A program made the translations under genes and the position numbers. 53,307 nucleotides of DNA from 2-02-FULL-43-11-A sp964477065 (GTDB lineage: Bacteria; Patescibacteriota; Microgenomatia; UBA1406; HO2-37-13b), in assembly GCA_964477065.1 (NCBI GenBank), contig CAYZCU010000002.1, positions 1 to 53,307 of the forward strand, given 5' to 3'. Under the pieces are notes generated by a model. That model did no database searches, had not been told where the DNA came from, and saw only the letters and a program-made list of their open reading frames with translations. Within the stretch, counting starts at the first letter, position 1, and every line of letters begins with the position of its first letter. This document shows positions 1 through 8,977 of this stretch, piece by piece.

Positions 1-1
1 A

Positions 2-328
2 GATAACCTTGTAGGATTGAAAGAAAATGTTATAATTGGAAGACTTATTCCAGTCACCCAAGAGCTCCTGCATAGCTATTATGGAGAAGCAGGCGAGGGA
101 TTGGATTCATCTGTAACCGAAAGTGATGTCGTATCTGAACCAGAAATGGTATCAGAAAAAATCATCCTTTCAGATGATGTGCTGAGTGAATCTGCTGAGG
201 ATACTTCAGAGGAAGAACCAGAAGATATGGAAGCCGAGCTTTCTGACGCACATGATCTTGTTGAACCAACAGATGATGAAATAGCTCAAGTTACTGAAGA
301 AGATCTCGATGACGAGACCGAAGCATAA
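2..328 (+). CDS. rpoC: RNA polymerase beta' subunit, C-terminal end (partial)
   Basis: The window opens inside this gene. The first residues, ending in GLKENVIIGRLIPVT, match the conserved last segment of bacterial RpoC, where the chain returns to the enzyme core next to omega. After that motif (about residue 25 of the visible part) comes a tail of about 75 residues rich in Glu and Asp (EEEPEDMEAE, EEDLDDETEA) that the core enzyme does not need; acidic RpoC tails vary between phyla. The gene lies 18 nt before rpsL in the usual rpoBC-str order. The TTG at 17 is internal, since the frame is open from base 2. Confidence 0.93.
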   Translation, partial: DNLVGLKENVIIGRLIPVTQELLHSYYGEAGEGLDSSVTESDVVSEPEMVSEKIILSDDVLSESAEDTSEEEPEDMEAELSDAHDLVEPTDDEIAQVTEEDLDDETEA

Positions 329-346
329 TACATTTACTAAATCACT

Positions 347-760
347 GTGCCAACCGTAAATCAACTTATTAAACATAACCGAAAGCCGAAGACGCAGAAA
401 GCTAATGCTGTGGGTCTGAAGCATTCATTTAACAGCGTTAAGCGACGACGTTCTCAAAACATGAGTCCGTTCAAGCGAGGCGTCTGTACGGTTGTACGTA
501 CGATGACTCCAAAAAAGCCGAATTCAGCTCTTCGTAAAGTAGCTCGTGTGAAGCTTTCAAATGGAGCAGAAGTGACAGCATACATTCCTGGTATTGGACA
601 TAATCTTGCTGAGCACTCAGTTGTTATGGTTCGAGGAGGTCGTGTTAAAGACCTTCCAGGAGTCAAATATCATATCGTTCGCGGTGTCTATGATACCCAG
701 GGAGTTGATAAGCGAGCAACATCACGTTCTAAGTACGGTGCACGAAAAGCAACTAAATAA
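347..760 (+). CDS. rpsL: 30S ribosomal protein S12
   Basis: S12 sits at the decoding centre and checks codon-anticodon geometry. The 137-residue protein has the signature TPKKPNSALRK and the loop GRVKDLPGVKYH. The lysines of both segments are the wild-type, streptomycin-sensitive state. It has the longer N-terminal insert (about 13 residues before KRGVCT) found in Gram-positive-type S12. The start is GTG at 347, giving MPTVNQLI, the family's normal N-terminus; no upstream ATG fits. No Shine-Dalgarno motif precedes it, so it probably relies on transcription from rpoC. Confidence 0.97.
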   Translation: MPTVNQLIKHNRKPKTQKANAVGLKHSFNSVKRRRSQNMSPFKRGVCTVVRTMTPKKPNSALRKVARVKLSNGAEVTAYIPGIGHNLAEHSVVMVRGGRVKDLPGVKYHIVRGVYDTQGVDKRATSRSKYGARKATK

Positions 761-777
761 TATTACATTAAACTAAC

Positions 778-1251
778 ATGCCACGAAGAGGATATAAAAG
801 ACAACCCGTAGGACTCGATCCAGTACATGATAGCCATGAAGTGGCTAAACTGATCAACTATGTCATGCAAGATGGAAAAAAGAGCGTCGCTCAAAAACAA
901 GTCTATGCAGCATTTGATGCGATCAAAGAGGCAAAACTTGATCCAATGGAGGTCCTACAAAAAGCTATTTCACATGTTGCCCCTGCTAAGGAAGTCAAAC
1001 CGAAGCGTGTTGGAGGAGCATCATATCTCGTCCCTGTTGATACTCGACAACAGCGCAAAGTATTTTTAGCACTTAACTGGATTATCACTGCCGCTCAAGC
1101 ACGATCAAACAAGCAATACAAGACCTTCGGTCAGAAGTTGCAAGCAGAGCTTCTTGATGCGTATAATAATCAAGGAGAAGCAGTCAATAAACGACTTCAA
1201 GTTGAAAAACTTGCAGCTGCAAACAAAGCATTTGCTCATTTCAACTGGTAA
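778..1251 (+). CDS. rpsG: 30S ribosomal protein S7
   Basis: S7 organises the 3' major domain of 16S rRNA and lines the E site. The protein has 157 residues, the normal length, starts MPRRGYKRQPVGLDP and contains the conserved KPKRVGGASYLVPV segment. It is the second gene of the str cluster, 17 nt after rpsL and 18 nt before fusA. The upstream spacer is AT-rich and has no ribosome-binding motif. Confidence 0.97.
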   Translation: MPRRGYKRQPVGLDPVHDSHEVAKLINYVMQDGKKSVAQKQVYAAFDAIKEAKLDPMEVLQKAISHVAPAKEVKPKRVGGASYLVPVDTRQQRKVFLALNWIITAAQARSNKQYKTFGQKLQAELLDAYNNQGEAVNKRLQVEKLAAANKAFAHFNW

Positions 1252-1269
1252 ATTTTCTCACTCGCTCAT

Positions 1270-3366
1270 ATGGCACAAAATATCATTACGAAGAACAGAA
1301 ATATTGATCCGGATAAGATTCGAAATATTGGTATTATTGCGCACATTGATGCTGGTAAAACAACGACAACGGAGCGAATACTTTTTTATACGGGTCAGTC
1401 ATACAAAATCGGAAATATTGATGATGGTGACACACAGATGGACTGGATGGAGCAGGAAAAAGAGCGTGGTATTACCATCGTCTCTGCTGCGACGACAACT
1501 TTCTGGAAAGAGCACCGTATCAACATTATTGATACCCCAGGGCATGTGGACTTCACAGCTGAGGTAGAACGATCTTTGCGAGTTCTGGATGGTGCGGTCA
1601 TGGTCTTTGATGCTGAGGAAGGTGTTCAATCACAGTCTGAAACAGTCTGGCGTCAAGCTGATAAATACAACGTCTCCCGTATTGCTTTCATCAACAAGAT
1701 GGATAAATTGGGCGCAAATTTTGAAAATACACTTGATGATATTCGAAACCGTCTTGGTGCACGACCGGTGCCACTTGTCTATCCGATCGGAGCTGAAAAT
1801 GACTTTGTCGGTGTTGTTGATCTTGTCAATATGAAGGCACTTGTATGGGGTAAAGATGACAAAGGCGTTGAAATTGAAAAAAAGGAAATTCCAGCTGAAC
1901 TCGCTGATGCAGTCGCAAAGTATCGATCAGACATGATTGAAGCAGCCGCTGAGTCTGATGATGCACTGATGGAAAAATATTTGGCTGGTGAAGAGTTGAC
2001 AACAGCTGAAATTAAGCAAGGAATTCGTAAAGCAACTATTGCCTATGATATTGTCCCTGTTTACTGTGGTACATCACTCCGAAACAAAGGAGTTCAACCA
2101 GTTTTGGATGGAGTTGTTGATTATCTGCCGTCTCCAAAAGACTTGCAGGTTGTCAAAGGTCTTGACCCAAAAACGGGTGACGAAATTTCACGACCGCTTT
2201 CTACTGAAGAGCCACTGACTGCTATGGCATTCAAGATCCAGCTCGACCCACATGTGGGTAAGCTGACGTATGCTCGTGTGTATGCAGGTGTCCTGAAAGC
2301 TGGCTCATATGTCTACAATGTTGGGAAGCGACAGCGCGAGCGTGTCGGACGTATCCTCTTGATGCATGCAAACCAGCGCGAGGAAATTGATACCGCCTAT
2401 GCTGGAGAAATTGTTGGTCTTATTGGACCAAAGTCCACAGGAACTGGAGATTCATTGACAGATGAAGCACATCAAATGATGCTTGAGCAGATTACATTCC
2501 CAGAACCAGTTATCTCACTTGCTATTGAACCAAAAACAAAGTCCGATCAAGAAAAGCTTTCATTTGTCTTGCAACGACTTGCTGAAGAAGATCCAACATT
2601 CCGAGTCAAAGTTGATCATGAAACAAATCAGACGATTATCTCAGGGATGGGAGAGCTTCATCTGGAAATCATCGTCGATCGTATGAAGCGTGAAATGGGT
2701 ATGGACGTCAATGTTGGTAAGCCACAAGTCGCCTATCGTGAAGCTATCTCAAAGTCTATCGAATCTGAAGGTAAATACATTAAGCAAAGTGGAGGTCGTG
2801 GACAATATGGTCACTGTTATGTCCGCCTTGAACCACTTGGTCGCGGTGAAGGATTTGAATTTGTGAATGCAATCAAGGGAGGAACAATTCCACAAGAATA
2901 CATCCCATCTGTTGAAAAAGGAATTATCGAAGCAATGGAAAAAGGTGTCTTGCTTGGATACCCACTTGTTGACATAAAAGCAACCTTGTACGATGGCTCA
3001 TTCCATGATGTCGACTCATCAGATATGGCATTTAAGGTAGCAGGATCAATCGCCTTGCAAGAAGGAGCAAAGCGCGCTGGCTTGCAACTCCTTGAGCCTA
3101 TCATGAAGCTTGAAGTGACAGTCCCTGATGAATTCATGGGGGCAATCATTGGAGACATCTCAAGCCGACGTGGAAAGATTCAAAGTACTGAAACGCGCGG
3201 TAAATCAGTCGTCATCACTGCATTTGCACCATTGGCTGAGCTTTCAGGATATGTTACGACTATCCGCTCACTCACCCAAGGTCGAGGTATTCCTTACATG
3301 GAGCCTGCTCATTATGAGGAAGTTCCTGTCAATGTCGTACAGAAGCTTCAATCAGCACAGGTATAA
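1270..3366 (+). CDS. fusA: Translation elongation factor G
   Basis: GTPase that moves tRNAs and mRNA after peptide-bond formation. The 698-residue length is standard for the five-domain protein. P-loop AHIDAGKT is at residues 24-31, DTPGH at 88-92 and the guanine-specifying NKMD at 142-145. Domain IV carries the GGRGQYGHCYVRLEP segment (about residue 505) and domain V follows. It closes the str cluster, but tuf, which usually comes next, is more than 9 kb away. The stop at 3364-3366 is followed at once by the promoter of the next gene. Confidence 0.98.
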   Translation: MAQNIITKNRNIDPDKIRNIGIIAHIDAGKTTTTERILFYTGQSYKIGNIDDGDTQMDWMEQEKERGITIVSAATTTFWKEHRINIIDTPGHVDFTAEVERSLRVLDGAVMVFDAEEGVQSQSETVWRQADKYNVSRIAFINKMDKLGANFENTLDDIRNRLGARPVPLVYPIGAENDFVGVVDLVNMKALVWGKDDKGVEIEKKEIPAELADAVAKYRSDMIEAAAESDDALMEKYLAGEELTTAEIKQGIRKATIAYDIVPVYCGTSLRNKGVQPVLDGVVDYLPSPKDLQVVKGLDPKTGDEISRPLSTEEPLTAMAFKIQLDPHVGKLTYARVYAGVLKAGSYVYNVGKRQRERVGRILLMHANQREEIDTAYAGEIVGLIGPKSTGTGDSLTDEAHQMMLEQITFPEPVISLAIEPKTKSDQEKLSFVLQRLAEEDPTFRVKVDHETNQTIISGMGELHLEIIVDRMKREMGMDVNVGKPQVAYREAISKSIESEGKYIKQSGGRGQYGHCYVRLEPLGRGEGFEFVNAIKGGTIPQEYIPSVEKGIIEAMEKGVLLGYPLVDIKATLYDGSFHDVDSSDMAFKVAGSIALQEGAKRAGLQLLEPIMKLEVTVPDEFMGAIIGDISSRRGKIQSTETRGKSVVITAFAPLAELSGYVTTIRSLTQGRGIPYMEPAHYEEVPVNVVQKLQSAQV

Positions 3367-3384
3367 GATCCAGTAGCTTCATGG

Positions 3385-3390
3385 TACTAT
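3385..3390 (+). promoter_or_regulatory. Extended -10 (TGG-TACTAT), leaderless type
   Basis: TACTAT preceded by TGG ends 6 nt before the ATG at 3397. Transcription starting about 7 nt downstream would begin on the start codon. No good -35 is visible. Confidence 0.55.
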
Positions 3391-3396
3391 GAAAGT

Positions 3397-3717
3397 ATGA
3401 GTCATCGTCATACCTCTCACTCATTAATACCGCCTACCTATGCAATCTATGCAGTTTTACTGAGTATAGGAGCTCTCGTGAGCATCATATACCTACCTCC
3501 GACATCTCTGTTTATAGTGGGGTTTGTGTCATGCATGGTAGCGGGAAGTCTGTACTATGGATTGACACCACTTCTGTCCTTACCTAATCGTGTGCTTGTT
3601 TTTGTAAGTGTCGCAGGCTTTTTGATACTGAGACTTTCTGCTGTGCTGACTATCTTGAATGCGACATTGCTCCTCAGTCTGATCGTAACTATAGCCGTAC
3701 TGTTGCGTCAAAAATGA
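3397..3717 (+). CDS. Small multi-pass membrane protein, function unknown
   Basis: I do not recognise a named family. The 106-residue protein is mostly hydrophobic, with about three to four membrane segments (roughly residues 14-34, 37-56, 64-80 and 85-103), a short polar N-terminus (MSHRHTSH) and a basic C-terminus (RQK). It has no catalytic motif. It lies between fusA and a membrane glycosyltransferase, and its TGA stop doubles as the TGn of the next gene's extended -10. The tight link suggests a role in the envelope; this is inference. Confidence 0.6.
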   Translation: MSHRHTSHSLIPPTYAIYAVLLSIGALVSIIYLPPTSLFIVGFVSCMVAGSLYYGLTPLLSLPNRVLVFVSVAGFLILRLSAVLTILNATLLLSLIVTIAVLLRQK

Positions 3718-3723
3718 TATACT
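3718..3723 (+). promoter_or_regulatory. Extended -10 (TGA-TATACT) for the GT2 gene
   Basis: TATACT lies directly after the TGA stop of the previous gene, and that TGA supplies the TGn element. The hexamer ends 6 nt before the ATG at 3730. Confidence 0.55.
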
Positions 3724-3729
3724 GTCTCC

Positions 3730-5214
3730 ATGCGAGATCATGCAGTTATACAGAAAACCTTTTTGTATCGGTTCTCTGAAAAGGCAATACCGACGCTTGT
3801 CTGGATAACAATTCTCATGCCTGTCTGGCTTTCTCCATTTCATCCGGCTGTTTCTGCCTATCTTATCCTTGGGTACCTTATCTACTTTCTCTATAAAGCC
3901 CTCAAGATGTCATATTATGGCATAGTATCCTTTCGCTTGATGAATAGGGCAGAGCGAACAGACTGGAGTGCATTACTTTCACAAGAGTCAGAGGCAGACA
4001 CGGTACATCATTTTGCCATGATTGTTATTGCGACAGAATCGGAGACTAAGGTCGAAAAGACACTCGAGTATATGCGTGATCAAAAATATGATCATACGAA
4101 ACTCAACATTATCCTTGCGATGGAAGACCGTATCGAAGGCTCACATGAAAAAGGGGACTATCTTCTGAAAAAGTTTAAGGGCGATTTTCACTCTATCGAA
4201 GCAGTGTATCATACGCTTGTTGAAGGGGAAGTTATTGGGAAGGCAAGCAATGCAACATTTGCATCAAAGAGAATTAGTGAAATCGCTCAAAAAAGAGGTC
4301 TTGATCCAAAGAACATCCTGATATCCGTCTGTGATGCGGATAGCCTTTTGCCCGATGAATACTTTTCATATCTTACGTATAAATTTTTGCATGAAGAAGA
4401 TCGAGAGTATCGTTTTTACGCAGCTCCCGTCCTTTTGTACAACAACTATTGGAAACTTCCCTTTCCCGTACGGATGCAGATGACATTATCATCAGTCGCT
4501 CGCGTGAGCTTCTTGTCTCAAAAAGACGATCTTATACAAATTTCAACCTATTCTCTCACCCTCTGGATGCTTGAAGAGGTCGGCTACTGGGATGTTGATA
4601 TAATCCCTGAGGATTGGCATATCTGGATGCAAGCATTTTATGAGCTGGGTGAAAAGGTCAAGACAATTCCGTTGTATACGCCCATTATCCGTGATGGTGT
4701 TTTGCGTCCAACGTATATGAAGACACTCAAAATGCGCTATGATCAAGAGAAGCGATGGGCATGGGGAGTAACAGATGTGCCGTATTCAATTGCACGTTTT
4801 TTTAACAGTCCACATATAAACTTTTGGGTCAAATTAAGAAGAATCTTATTTGTGACAGAGAATCATTTTATGTGGCCAACAGCGTTTTTTTTGCTCACGG
4901 TAAGTGCCTCAATCCCAGGCCTCATTAATCCAGCATTTGAGCGAACAGTCCTTGGCCTGCTTCTACCAAAATTAGCCTCATTTATACTTTCATCTGCGTC
5001 AATTATGCTCCTGCTTGCTGTGTACTTTGATTACCAGCTTCGTAAGCGAATCAATATCGATACAAGCTGGAAGCAAGTCCCCATGCTGTTTATTCAATGG
5101 TATCTGCTTCCCGTTGTCTCATTTATCTTTTCTGCGCTACCGGCACTTGATGCGCACACACGGTTGTTGCTGGGAAAGAAGCTTGAGTATAAGACGACAA
5201 AGAAGGTCGACTAA
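3730..5214 (+). CDS. Membrane-anchored family 2 glycosyltransferase
   Basis: Probable inverting sugar transferase that builds an envelope polysaccharide. Two N-terminal membrane segments (about 20-56) are followed by a cytoplasmic GT-A domain. This carries the metal-binding DAD at 202-204, the acidic ED at 294-295 (PEDWHIW) and a Q-x2-RW motif, QEKRW, at 339-343. That order is typical of cellulose-synthase-like processive GT2 enzymes. Three or four C-terminal membrane segments follow (about 382-402, 408-430 and 450-470). The acceptor and sugar cannot be read from the sequence. The stop overlaps by 4 nt the 3' end of the convergent CAP gene. Confidence 0.8.
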   Translation: MRDHAVIQKTFLYRFSEKAIPTLVWITILMPVWLSPFHPAVSAYLILGYLIYFLYKALKMSYYGIVSFRLMNRAERTDWSALLSQESEADTVHHFAMIVIATESETKVEKTLEYMRDQKYDHTKLNIILAMEDRIEGSHEKGDYLLKKFKGDFHSIEAVYHTLVEGEVIGKASNATFASKRISEIAQKRGLDPKNILISVCDADSLLPDEYFSYLTYKFLHEEDREYRFYAAPVLLYNNYWKLPFPVRMQMTLSSVARVSFLSQKDDLIQISTYSLTLWMLEEVGYWDVDIIPEDWHIWMQAFYELGEKVKTIPLYTPIIRDGVLRPTYMKTLKMRYDQEKRWAWGVTDVPYSIARFFNSPHINFWVKLRRILFVTENHFMWPTAFFLLTVSASIPGLINPAFERTVLGLLLPKLASFILSSASIMLLLAVYFDYQLRKRINIDTSWKQVPMLFIQWYLLPVVSFIFSALPALDAHTRLLLGKKLEYKTTKKVD

Positions 5215-5948
5215 AATTCTCCTGATCCGAAGTTCACATTGATCGCCGTTGGGCTTGTGCCAATACCAACATGTGTCCATCCAGTATCAAGCTGGTTTGC
5301 ATTATGGCCAGGGCTTTGTGAGAAAACCCATTCAATAACATGCGTGCCTGAAAGTGGTCCGCCATAAAATGAATTTTCACCGACTCGATTGAAGCGAAGC
5401 TGATTAAAGCCATCCTGTTCGTTCAAATACGTGTTGAAGCCAGCATGCTTATCAGTTCCTTTGATTGTGTCAAAGTACGTGGCACGCTGTTGCGCGTAGG
5501 AAGCCAGTCGATCGTTCCAAGCGAGTGCTTGGCTCCCTTTGGTGGCTCGATACGCGTTGAGGGCCTGAAACACCTCCTCAGGTGTAGCCATAGATGCGTC
5601 ATAGCCTACTTTAATTGAATACGTCACATCATCAACCTTGTGTGCAACACCCCATGGCTCATCTGGCGTGGTGCTTGCAGTAGCCGATTTTCGAGCAATA
5701 CTAGGTCCTGATGTCGGTTGAACCTGTCTGATCTGAAGCTGGTCATTGGAGCTTACAGCCTGCCTTTGTGATACAAATGAATGCGTTTGTTGTTGATAGT
5801 CGAGTAATTTTTTGCGAATACGTTGCAGATTGTTTTTATTTTGATAGATATTCCACCCAAGAATCACCATAAACGTGCACAATGCCAAAAGCACAATTGA
5901 TGATCTAGTGATATGATACTGGTTACGAGTTTTGACGGTAGCGTTCAT
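5211..5948 (-). CDS. CAP/SCP-domain protein with N-terminal membrane anchor
   Basis: One membrane segment (residues 17-35) and a basic coiled linker lead to an extracellular CAP domain (about 125-245). The CAP tetrad positions are visible: His168 (KHAGF), Glu191 (VGENSF), Glu206 and His215 (GHNANQL). Bacterial CAP proteins are secreted or surface proteins with poorly defined biochemical roles. The gene follows sod on the minus strand and its start lies 26 nt inside the sod coding end, so the two are probably cotranscribed. No separate promoter is evident. Confidence 0.8.
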   Translation of the reverse strand: MNATVKTRNQYHITRSSIVLLALCTFMVILGWNIYQNKNNLQRIRKKLLDYQQQTHSFVSQRQAVSSNDQLQIRQVQPTSGPSIARKSATASTTPDEPWGVAHKVDDVTYSIKVGYDASMATPEEVFQALNAYRATKGSQALAWNDRLASYAQQRATYFDTIKGTDKHAGFNTYLNEQDGFNQLRFNRVGENSFYGGPLSGTHVIEWVFSQSPGHNANQLDTGWTHVGIGTSPTAINVNFGSGEF

Positions 5949-6528
5949 CTATGCGATCCCAGTTGATAACATGCCATATTGCACTGAGATAGTCAGCACG
6001 TCGGTTATTGTACAGCAGATAATACGCATGTTCCCAAACATCAATGCCCAGCAGTGGAATGTCCCCAGTCATGAGGGGAGAATTCTGGTTAGGCGTCGTT
6101 ATAATCTGGAGTGCTCCCTCGTGCATAACAAGCCATACCCACCCACTTCCAAACACCGTGAGAGCCTTTTTTGACATCTCTTCTTGAAACTGTGCAATAG
6201 ATCCAAATGACGCTTCCAATGCCTCCTTGAGCGATCCTTGAGGCTGAGATGCCCCACCTGGCGTAAGTGACTCCCAGAAGAGGGTATGATTAGCATGTCC
6301 TCCACCATTGTTTGTGACAGGTGTACGTAATGTCTCAGGTAATGAATTTATCGAGGAGAGAAGTTCCTCAAGAGGCATGTTTTGATACTCGGGGAAATTT
6401 TCGAACGCTGTGTTGAGGTTCGTAATATACGTTGCATGATGCTTATCATGATGTAGGTGCATTGTTGCAGTATCAATATGTGGTTCAAGTGCATCGTAAG
6501 CAAAGGCAAGTTCAGGTAATGTAAACAT
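5923..6528 (-). CDS. Superoxide dismutase, Mn/Fe type
   Basis: Converts superoxide to hydrogen peroxide and oxygen. From the ATG at 6528 the protein has 201 residues and the full metal site: His26 (HLHHDKHH), His81 (GGHANHTLFW), Asp163 and His167 (DVWEHAYY). The GGG before His81 and Gln148 in the PNQNSP segment fit the manganese or cambialistic subgroup. A start at 6639 would add 37 residues foreign to the family, so I reject it. A standard promoter lies upstream at 6556-6584. Such an enzyme suggests at least occasional exposure to oxygen. Confidence 0.92.
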   Translation of the reverse strand: MFTLPELAFAYDALEPHIDTATMHLHHDKHHATYITNLNTAFENFPEYQNMPLEELLSSINSLPETLRTPVTNNGGGHANHTLFWESLTPGGASQPQGSLKEALEASFGSIAQFQEEMSKKALTVFGSGWVWLVMHEGALQIITTPNQNSPLMTGDIPLLGIDVWEHAYYLLYNNRRADYLSAIWHVINWDRIDERYRQNS

Positions 6529-6555
6529 GGCGTAGTATGTACTAATAACAGCATC

Positions 6556-6584
6556 ATTGTACGGCTCATAGCGTGGTCTGTCAA
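6556..6584 (-). promoter_or_regulatory. Sigma70-type promoter of sod
   Basis: On the minus strand, TTGACA (6579-6584), a 17-bp spacer and TACAAT (6556-6561). Transcription would start near 6549, leaving a leader of about 20 nt. This contrasts with the leaderless pattern elsewhere. Confidence 0.65.
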
Positions 6585-6618
6585 ATAGAACCCAAGGATC
6601 CGCTCTGAGATTATTTGG

Positions 6619-6624
6619 TATACT
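6619..6624 (+). promoter_or_regulatory. Extended -10 (TGG-TATACT)
   Basis: TATACT with an upstream TGG, 7 nt before the ATG at 6632, divergent from the sod promoter. Confidence 0.5.
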
Positions 6625-6631
6625 ATCGAGT

Positions 6632-6958
6632 ATGTTCAAGAGAATCCCGCGTGTCGTGAGTATCTATCTCATCTCATTGACGATCATGATTGGCCTCTTT
6701 GTGCTGAAATACAATGATCTTCCCCTGCAGGTCCCCCTTTTTTACTCATTACCAGAATCAGAGAGTCAAATTGTTCCTATGTTGTACCTGTTGTGGATTC
6801 CAGTAATTGAAGGATTACTGCTGATATGCAATGGCGCAGTCCGTGCATTGTGGTTTCGGGAATCGCACCTGGCAAACGATATTATTACCTGGACTGATTA
6901 CACCGTGTGCATAGGGTTTACGTATGTATTTATCAAAATTGTGACGCTTGTTTCATGA
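6632..6958 (+). CDS. Small membrane protein, function unknown
   Basis: 108 residues with three likely membrane segments (about 9-26, 46-68 and 88-107). The family is not recognised. It overlaps the next gene by the ATGA junction at 6955-6958, so translation of the two is probably coupled. The partner is a WecA/TagO-like phosphoglycosyltransferase, which makes an accessory role in lipid-linked sugar synthesis reasonable but unproven. Confidence 0.6.
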   Translation: MFKRIPRVVSIYLISLTIMIGLFVLKYNDLPLQVPLFYSLPESESQIVPMLYLLWIPVIEGLLLICNGAVRALWFRESHLANDIITWTDYTVCIGFTYVFIKIVTLVS

Positions 6959-8034
6959 TTCCTGTCATACATATTCTCATAGTAAGTTTCTGTGCTGGAC
7001 TCATATCTCTTGCAGTAACGCCTGTTGTGATAGCTCTATCCAAGAAGTATGGATTTGTGGATGATCCGCAGAAGCGATCACATCCCGCACGCGTCCATAC
7101 GGGGATCATACCACGTGCAGGTGGGCTGGTTCTGTACTTTTCTATTCTCGTAACAGCCCTTTTATTTCTCAAGATGACGCCAATTTTGATAGGGATACTC
7201 CTTGGTGGCGGAGCAATAATCGTTATGGGCTTACTCGATGACTTATTTGATACATCACCGATAGGGAGACTTATAGCAAGCTTTATTATCGTTGGTTTTG
7301 TTATTTTATGTGGGATAGGCGTTCCGTACATCACCAATCCATTTGGTGGGGTGATTCATCTTGATCAGTATAAATGGACAATTGAGCTATTTGGAAGTAA
7401 ACATAGTTTTCTCTTTCTCTCAAACATCTTCTCACTATTGTGGATTGTGGCGATTATGAACTTTGTGAGTTGGAGTAGTGGTGTTGATGGGCAGTTGCCC
7501 GGATTTGTTGGTATATCATGTATTTTTATTGGTCTGCTTGCCTTTCGCTTTTCAGCACATGAAATATCGAGTGAGACAGTAGGTGTTTTCGCATTTATCG
7601 TCGCGGGTGCATTTTTGGGCTTTTTACCGTGGCATTTTTACCCTCAAAAAATCATGCCTGGGTACAGTGGTGGTGCACTGGCAGGATTTCTTCTCGGTGT
7701 GCTGTCGATTTTATCCTGGAGTAAAATTGGGACTGTTGCACTTGTGCTCTCTGTGCCCCTTGTTGACGCTGTCTATATCATCATTCGTCGTATCAAAAAT
7801 GGCACGTCACCTGTCAGGGCAGACCGTGGTCATTTTCACCATCGGCTCATGGAAATCGGGTGGGGCAAGCGTCGTATTGCTGTCTTTTATTGGTTAATCT
7901 CAGCCATTTTTGGTAGTACTGCGCTTTATTTTGAACGCCAGGAGAAGCTGTTTGCGCTTGGTGTGAGTGCACTCTTGCTTGCTTTTTTTATCTCCTTTAT
8001 CAATCGTATTAAAGACCTTGATATCAGGAAGTAA
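6955..8034 (+). CDS. WecA/TagO/MraY-family phosphoglycosyltransferase (GT4)
   Basis: Membrane enzyme that would transfer a sugar phosphate from a UDP-sugar to undecaprenyl phosphate, starting a cell-surface glycan. From the ATG at 6955 it has 359 residues and about ten membrane segments. The cytoplasmic GLLDDLFD motif (about residues 88-95) holds the Asp pair, and DRGHFHHRL (about 286-294) is the C-terminal motif typical of WecA/TagO. The middle motif is odd: NFVSWSSGVDG replaces the family's N-x2-N-x2-DG-x-DG, so one Asn and one Asp are Ser. A start at 6907 would give a cytosolic leader inside the previous gene and is unlikely. Confidence 0.82.
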   Translation: MIPVIHILIVSFCAGLISLAVTPVVIALSKKYGFVDDPQKRSHPARVHTGIIPRAGGLVLYFSILVTALLFLKMTPILIGILLGGGAIIVMGLLDDLFDTSPIGRLIASFIIVGFVILCGIGVPYITNPFGGVIHLDQYKWTIELFGSKHSFLFLSNIFSLLWIVAIMNFVSWSSGVDGQLPGFVGISCIFIGLLAFRFSAHEISSETVGVFAFIVAGAFLGFLPWHFYPQKIMPGYSGGALAGFLLGVLSILSWSKIGTVALVLSVPLVDAVYIIIRRIKNGTSPVRADRGHFHHRLMEIGWGKRRIAVFYWLISAIFGSTALYFERQEKLFALGVSALLLAFFISFINRIKDLDIRK

Positions 8035-8043
8035 TGGGTGCGT

Positions 8044-8967
8044 CTATGGAGTTACACGTGTGTAGTCTGCAGATATCCATCCTGTTTTGCCTTTGATATA
8101 TTCAATCAGATACCAACCAGATTTTTCATCCTGGACGCTAAAGATATCCCCAGGCGTCACTTTTGCAGATTCAGATGCACTTGTTGATGGAGCAGATCTT
8201 ACGCGAAGCCATCCAGTATCGGTCTTGAGTATCTCGATTTTTTTCAAACCAGGTGCAGGCGTTGTTTTAAGCACGCCCGTTGGTGTCGGGGTCAGAGTTC
8301 CTGATGCGCTTGCCTGTAAGTCAGCACTATCTGATGCCTCAAGGCGTTTTTTATCAAGCTCAACCTTTTTATGTGTTGGGTCAAGAGCAAGCTGATAGTC
8401 AGCAATAACTTTGTACCCTTCTTGGACCTTGATTTTTTGGCTGCGGCGAAAGAATCCAGGGCTAAATACAGAGAGTTCATGATCGCCTTCAAGGACGTTG
8501 CTCAGAATCAATGGGGCAATGCCTTGTTCTTCATCATCAAGATAGACGATTGCGCCATCAGGTTTTGTGCGAATATCAATCTGGCCTATATGCTTTTTAT
8601 CAGGCTTTGTGAGCATTTTTTCAACGGTGAGAACAACACCCGATGAGGTCACATCACTTGAACCGATTTCTCTGCTGACAAAGGTACGTGCATTATGTGA
8701 AATATGCACCTTCCCATTCCACGTTGCAGATGACGAACCCTCACGAGCGTCAGGGACAAGCTTAATAAGCACATCACCTTCAGCAAGTGTTGCTTCAAAA
8801 GGGGTTCTGCCGACTGGTTTATTGCTAATAAAGACATTAGCTGTTGGGGAAGAAATAATCTGAAGTCGTCCGTCTTTATTTGTTTGAGAGGTGTATATAA
8901 AACGTATACTCGCAAATAAGCAGAATATGATAAAGAGCAGAATAAGGTACCGAAGCTTCTTTTTCAT
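8044..8967 (-). CDS. Membrane-anchored PEGA and SH3-domain protein
   Basis: From the ATG at 8967 the protein has 307 residues. A basic start and one membrane segment (about 5-25) anchor it outside. Two PEGA repeats follow: about 33-70 (SSPTANVFISNKPVGRTPF) and 130-195 (TKPDGAIVYLDDEEQGIAP). Then come a Thr/Pro-rich linker (about 225-245) and a C-terminal bacterial SH3 domain (GWLRVRSAPS, GKTGWISADYTRV). PEGA domains are extracellular beta modules; SH3b domains often bind peptidoglycan. A wall-associated role is inferred. It converges on the GT4 gene with only 9 nt between them. Confidence 0.82.
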   Translation of the reverse strand: MKKKLRYLILLFIIFCLFASIRFIYTSQTNKDGRLQIISSPTANVFISNKPVGRTPFEATLAEGDVLIKLVPDAREGSSSATWNGKVHISHNARTFVSREIGSSDVTSSGVVLTVEKMLTKPDKKHIGQIDIRTKPDGAIVYLDDEEQGIAPLILSNVLEGDHELSVFSPGFFRRSQKIKVQEGYKVIADYQLALDPTHKKVELDKKRLEASDSADLQASASGTLTPTPTGVLKTTPAPGLKKIEILKTDTGWLRVRSAPSTSASESAKVTPGDIFSVQDEKSGWYLIEYIKGKTGWISADYTRVTP

Positions 8968-8977
8968 AAGTGTGCCT

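Noticed and set aside
454..666. Minus-strand and off-frame open frames over ribosomal genes (for example 454-666, 2817-3158, 13238-13963)
   Set aside because: They lie opposite or within strongly conserved genes, lack recognisable domains and are explained by codon bias of the true frame.
6529..6639. 37-residue N-terminal extension of superoxide dismutase
   Set aside because: The extra residues are unlike the family; the metal-site numbering fits the ATG at 6528, and the sod promoter lies inside the would-be extension.
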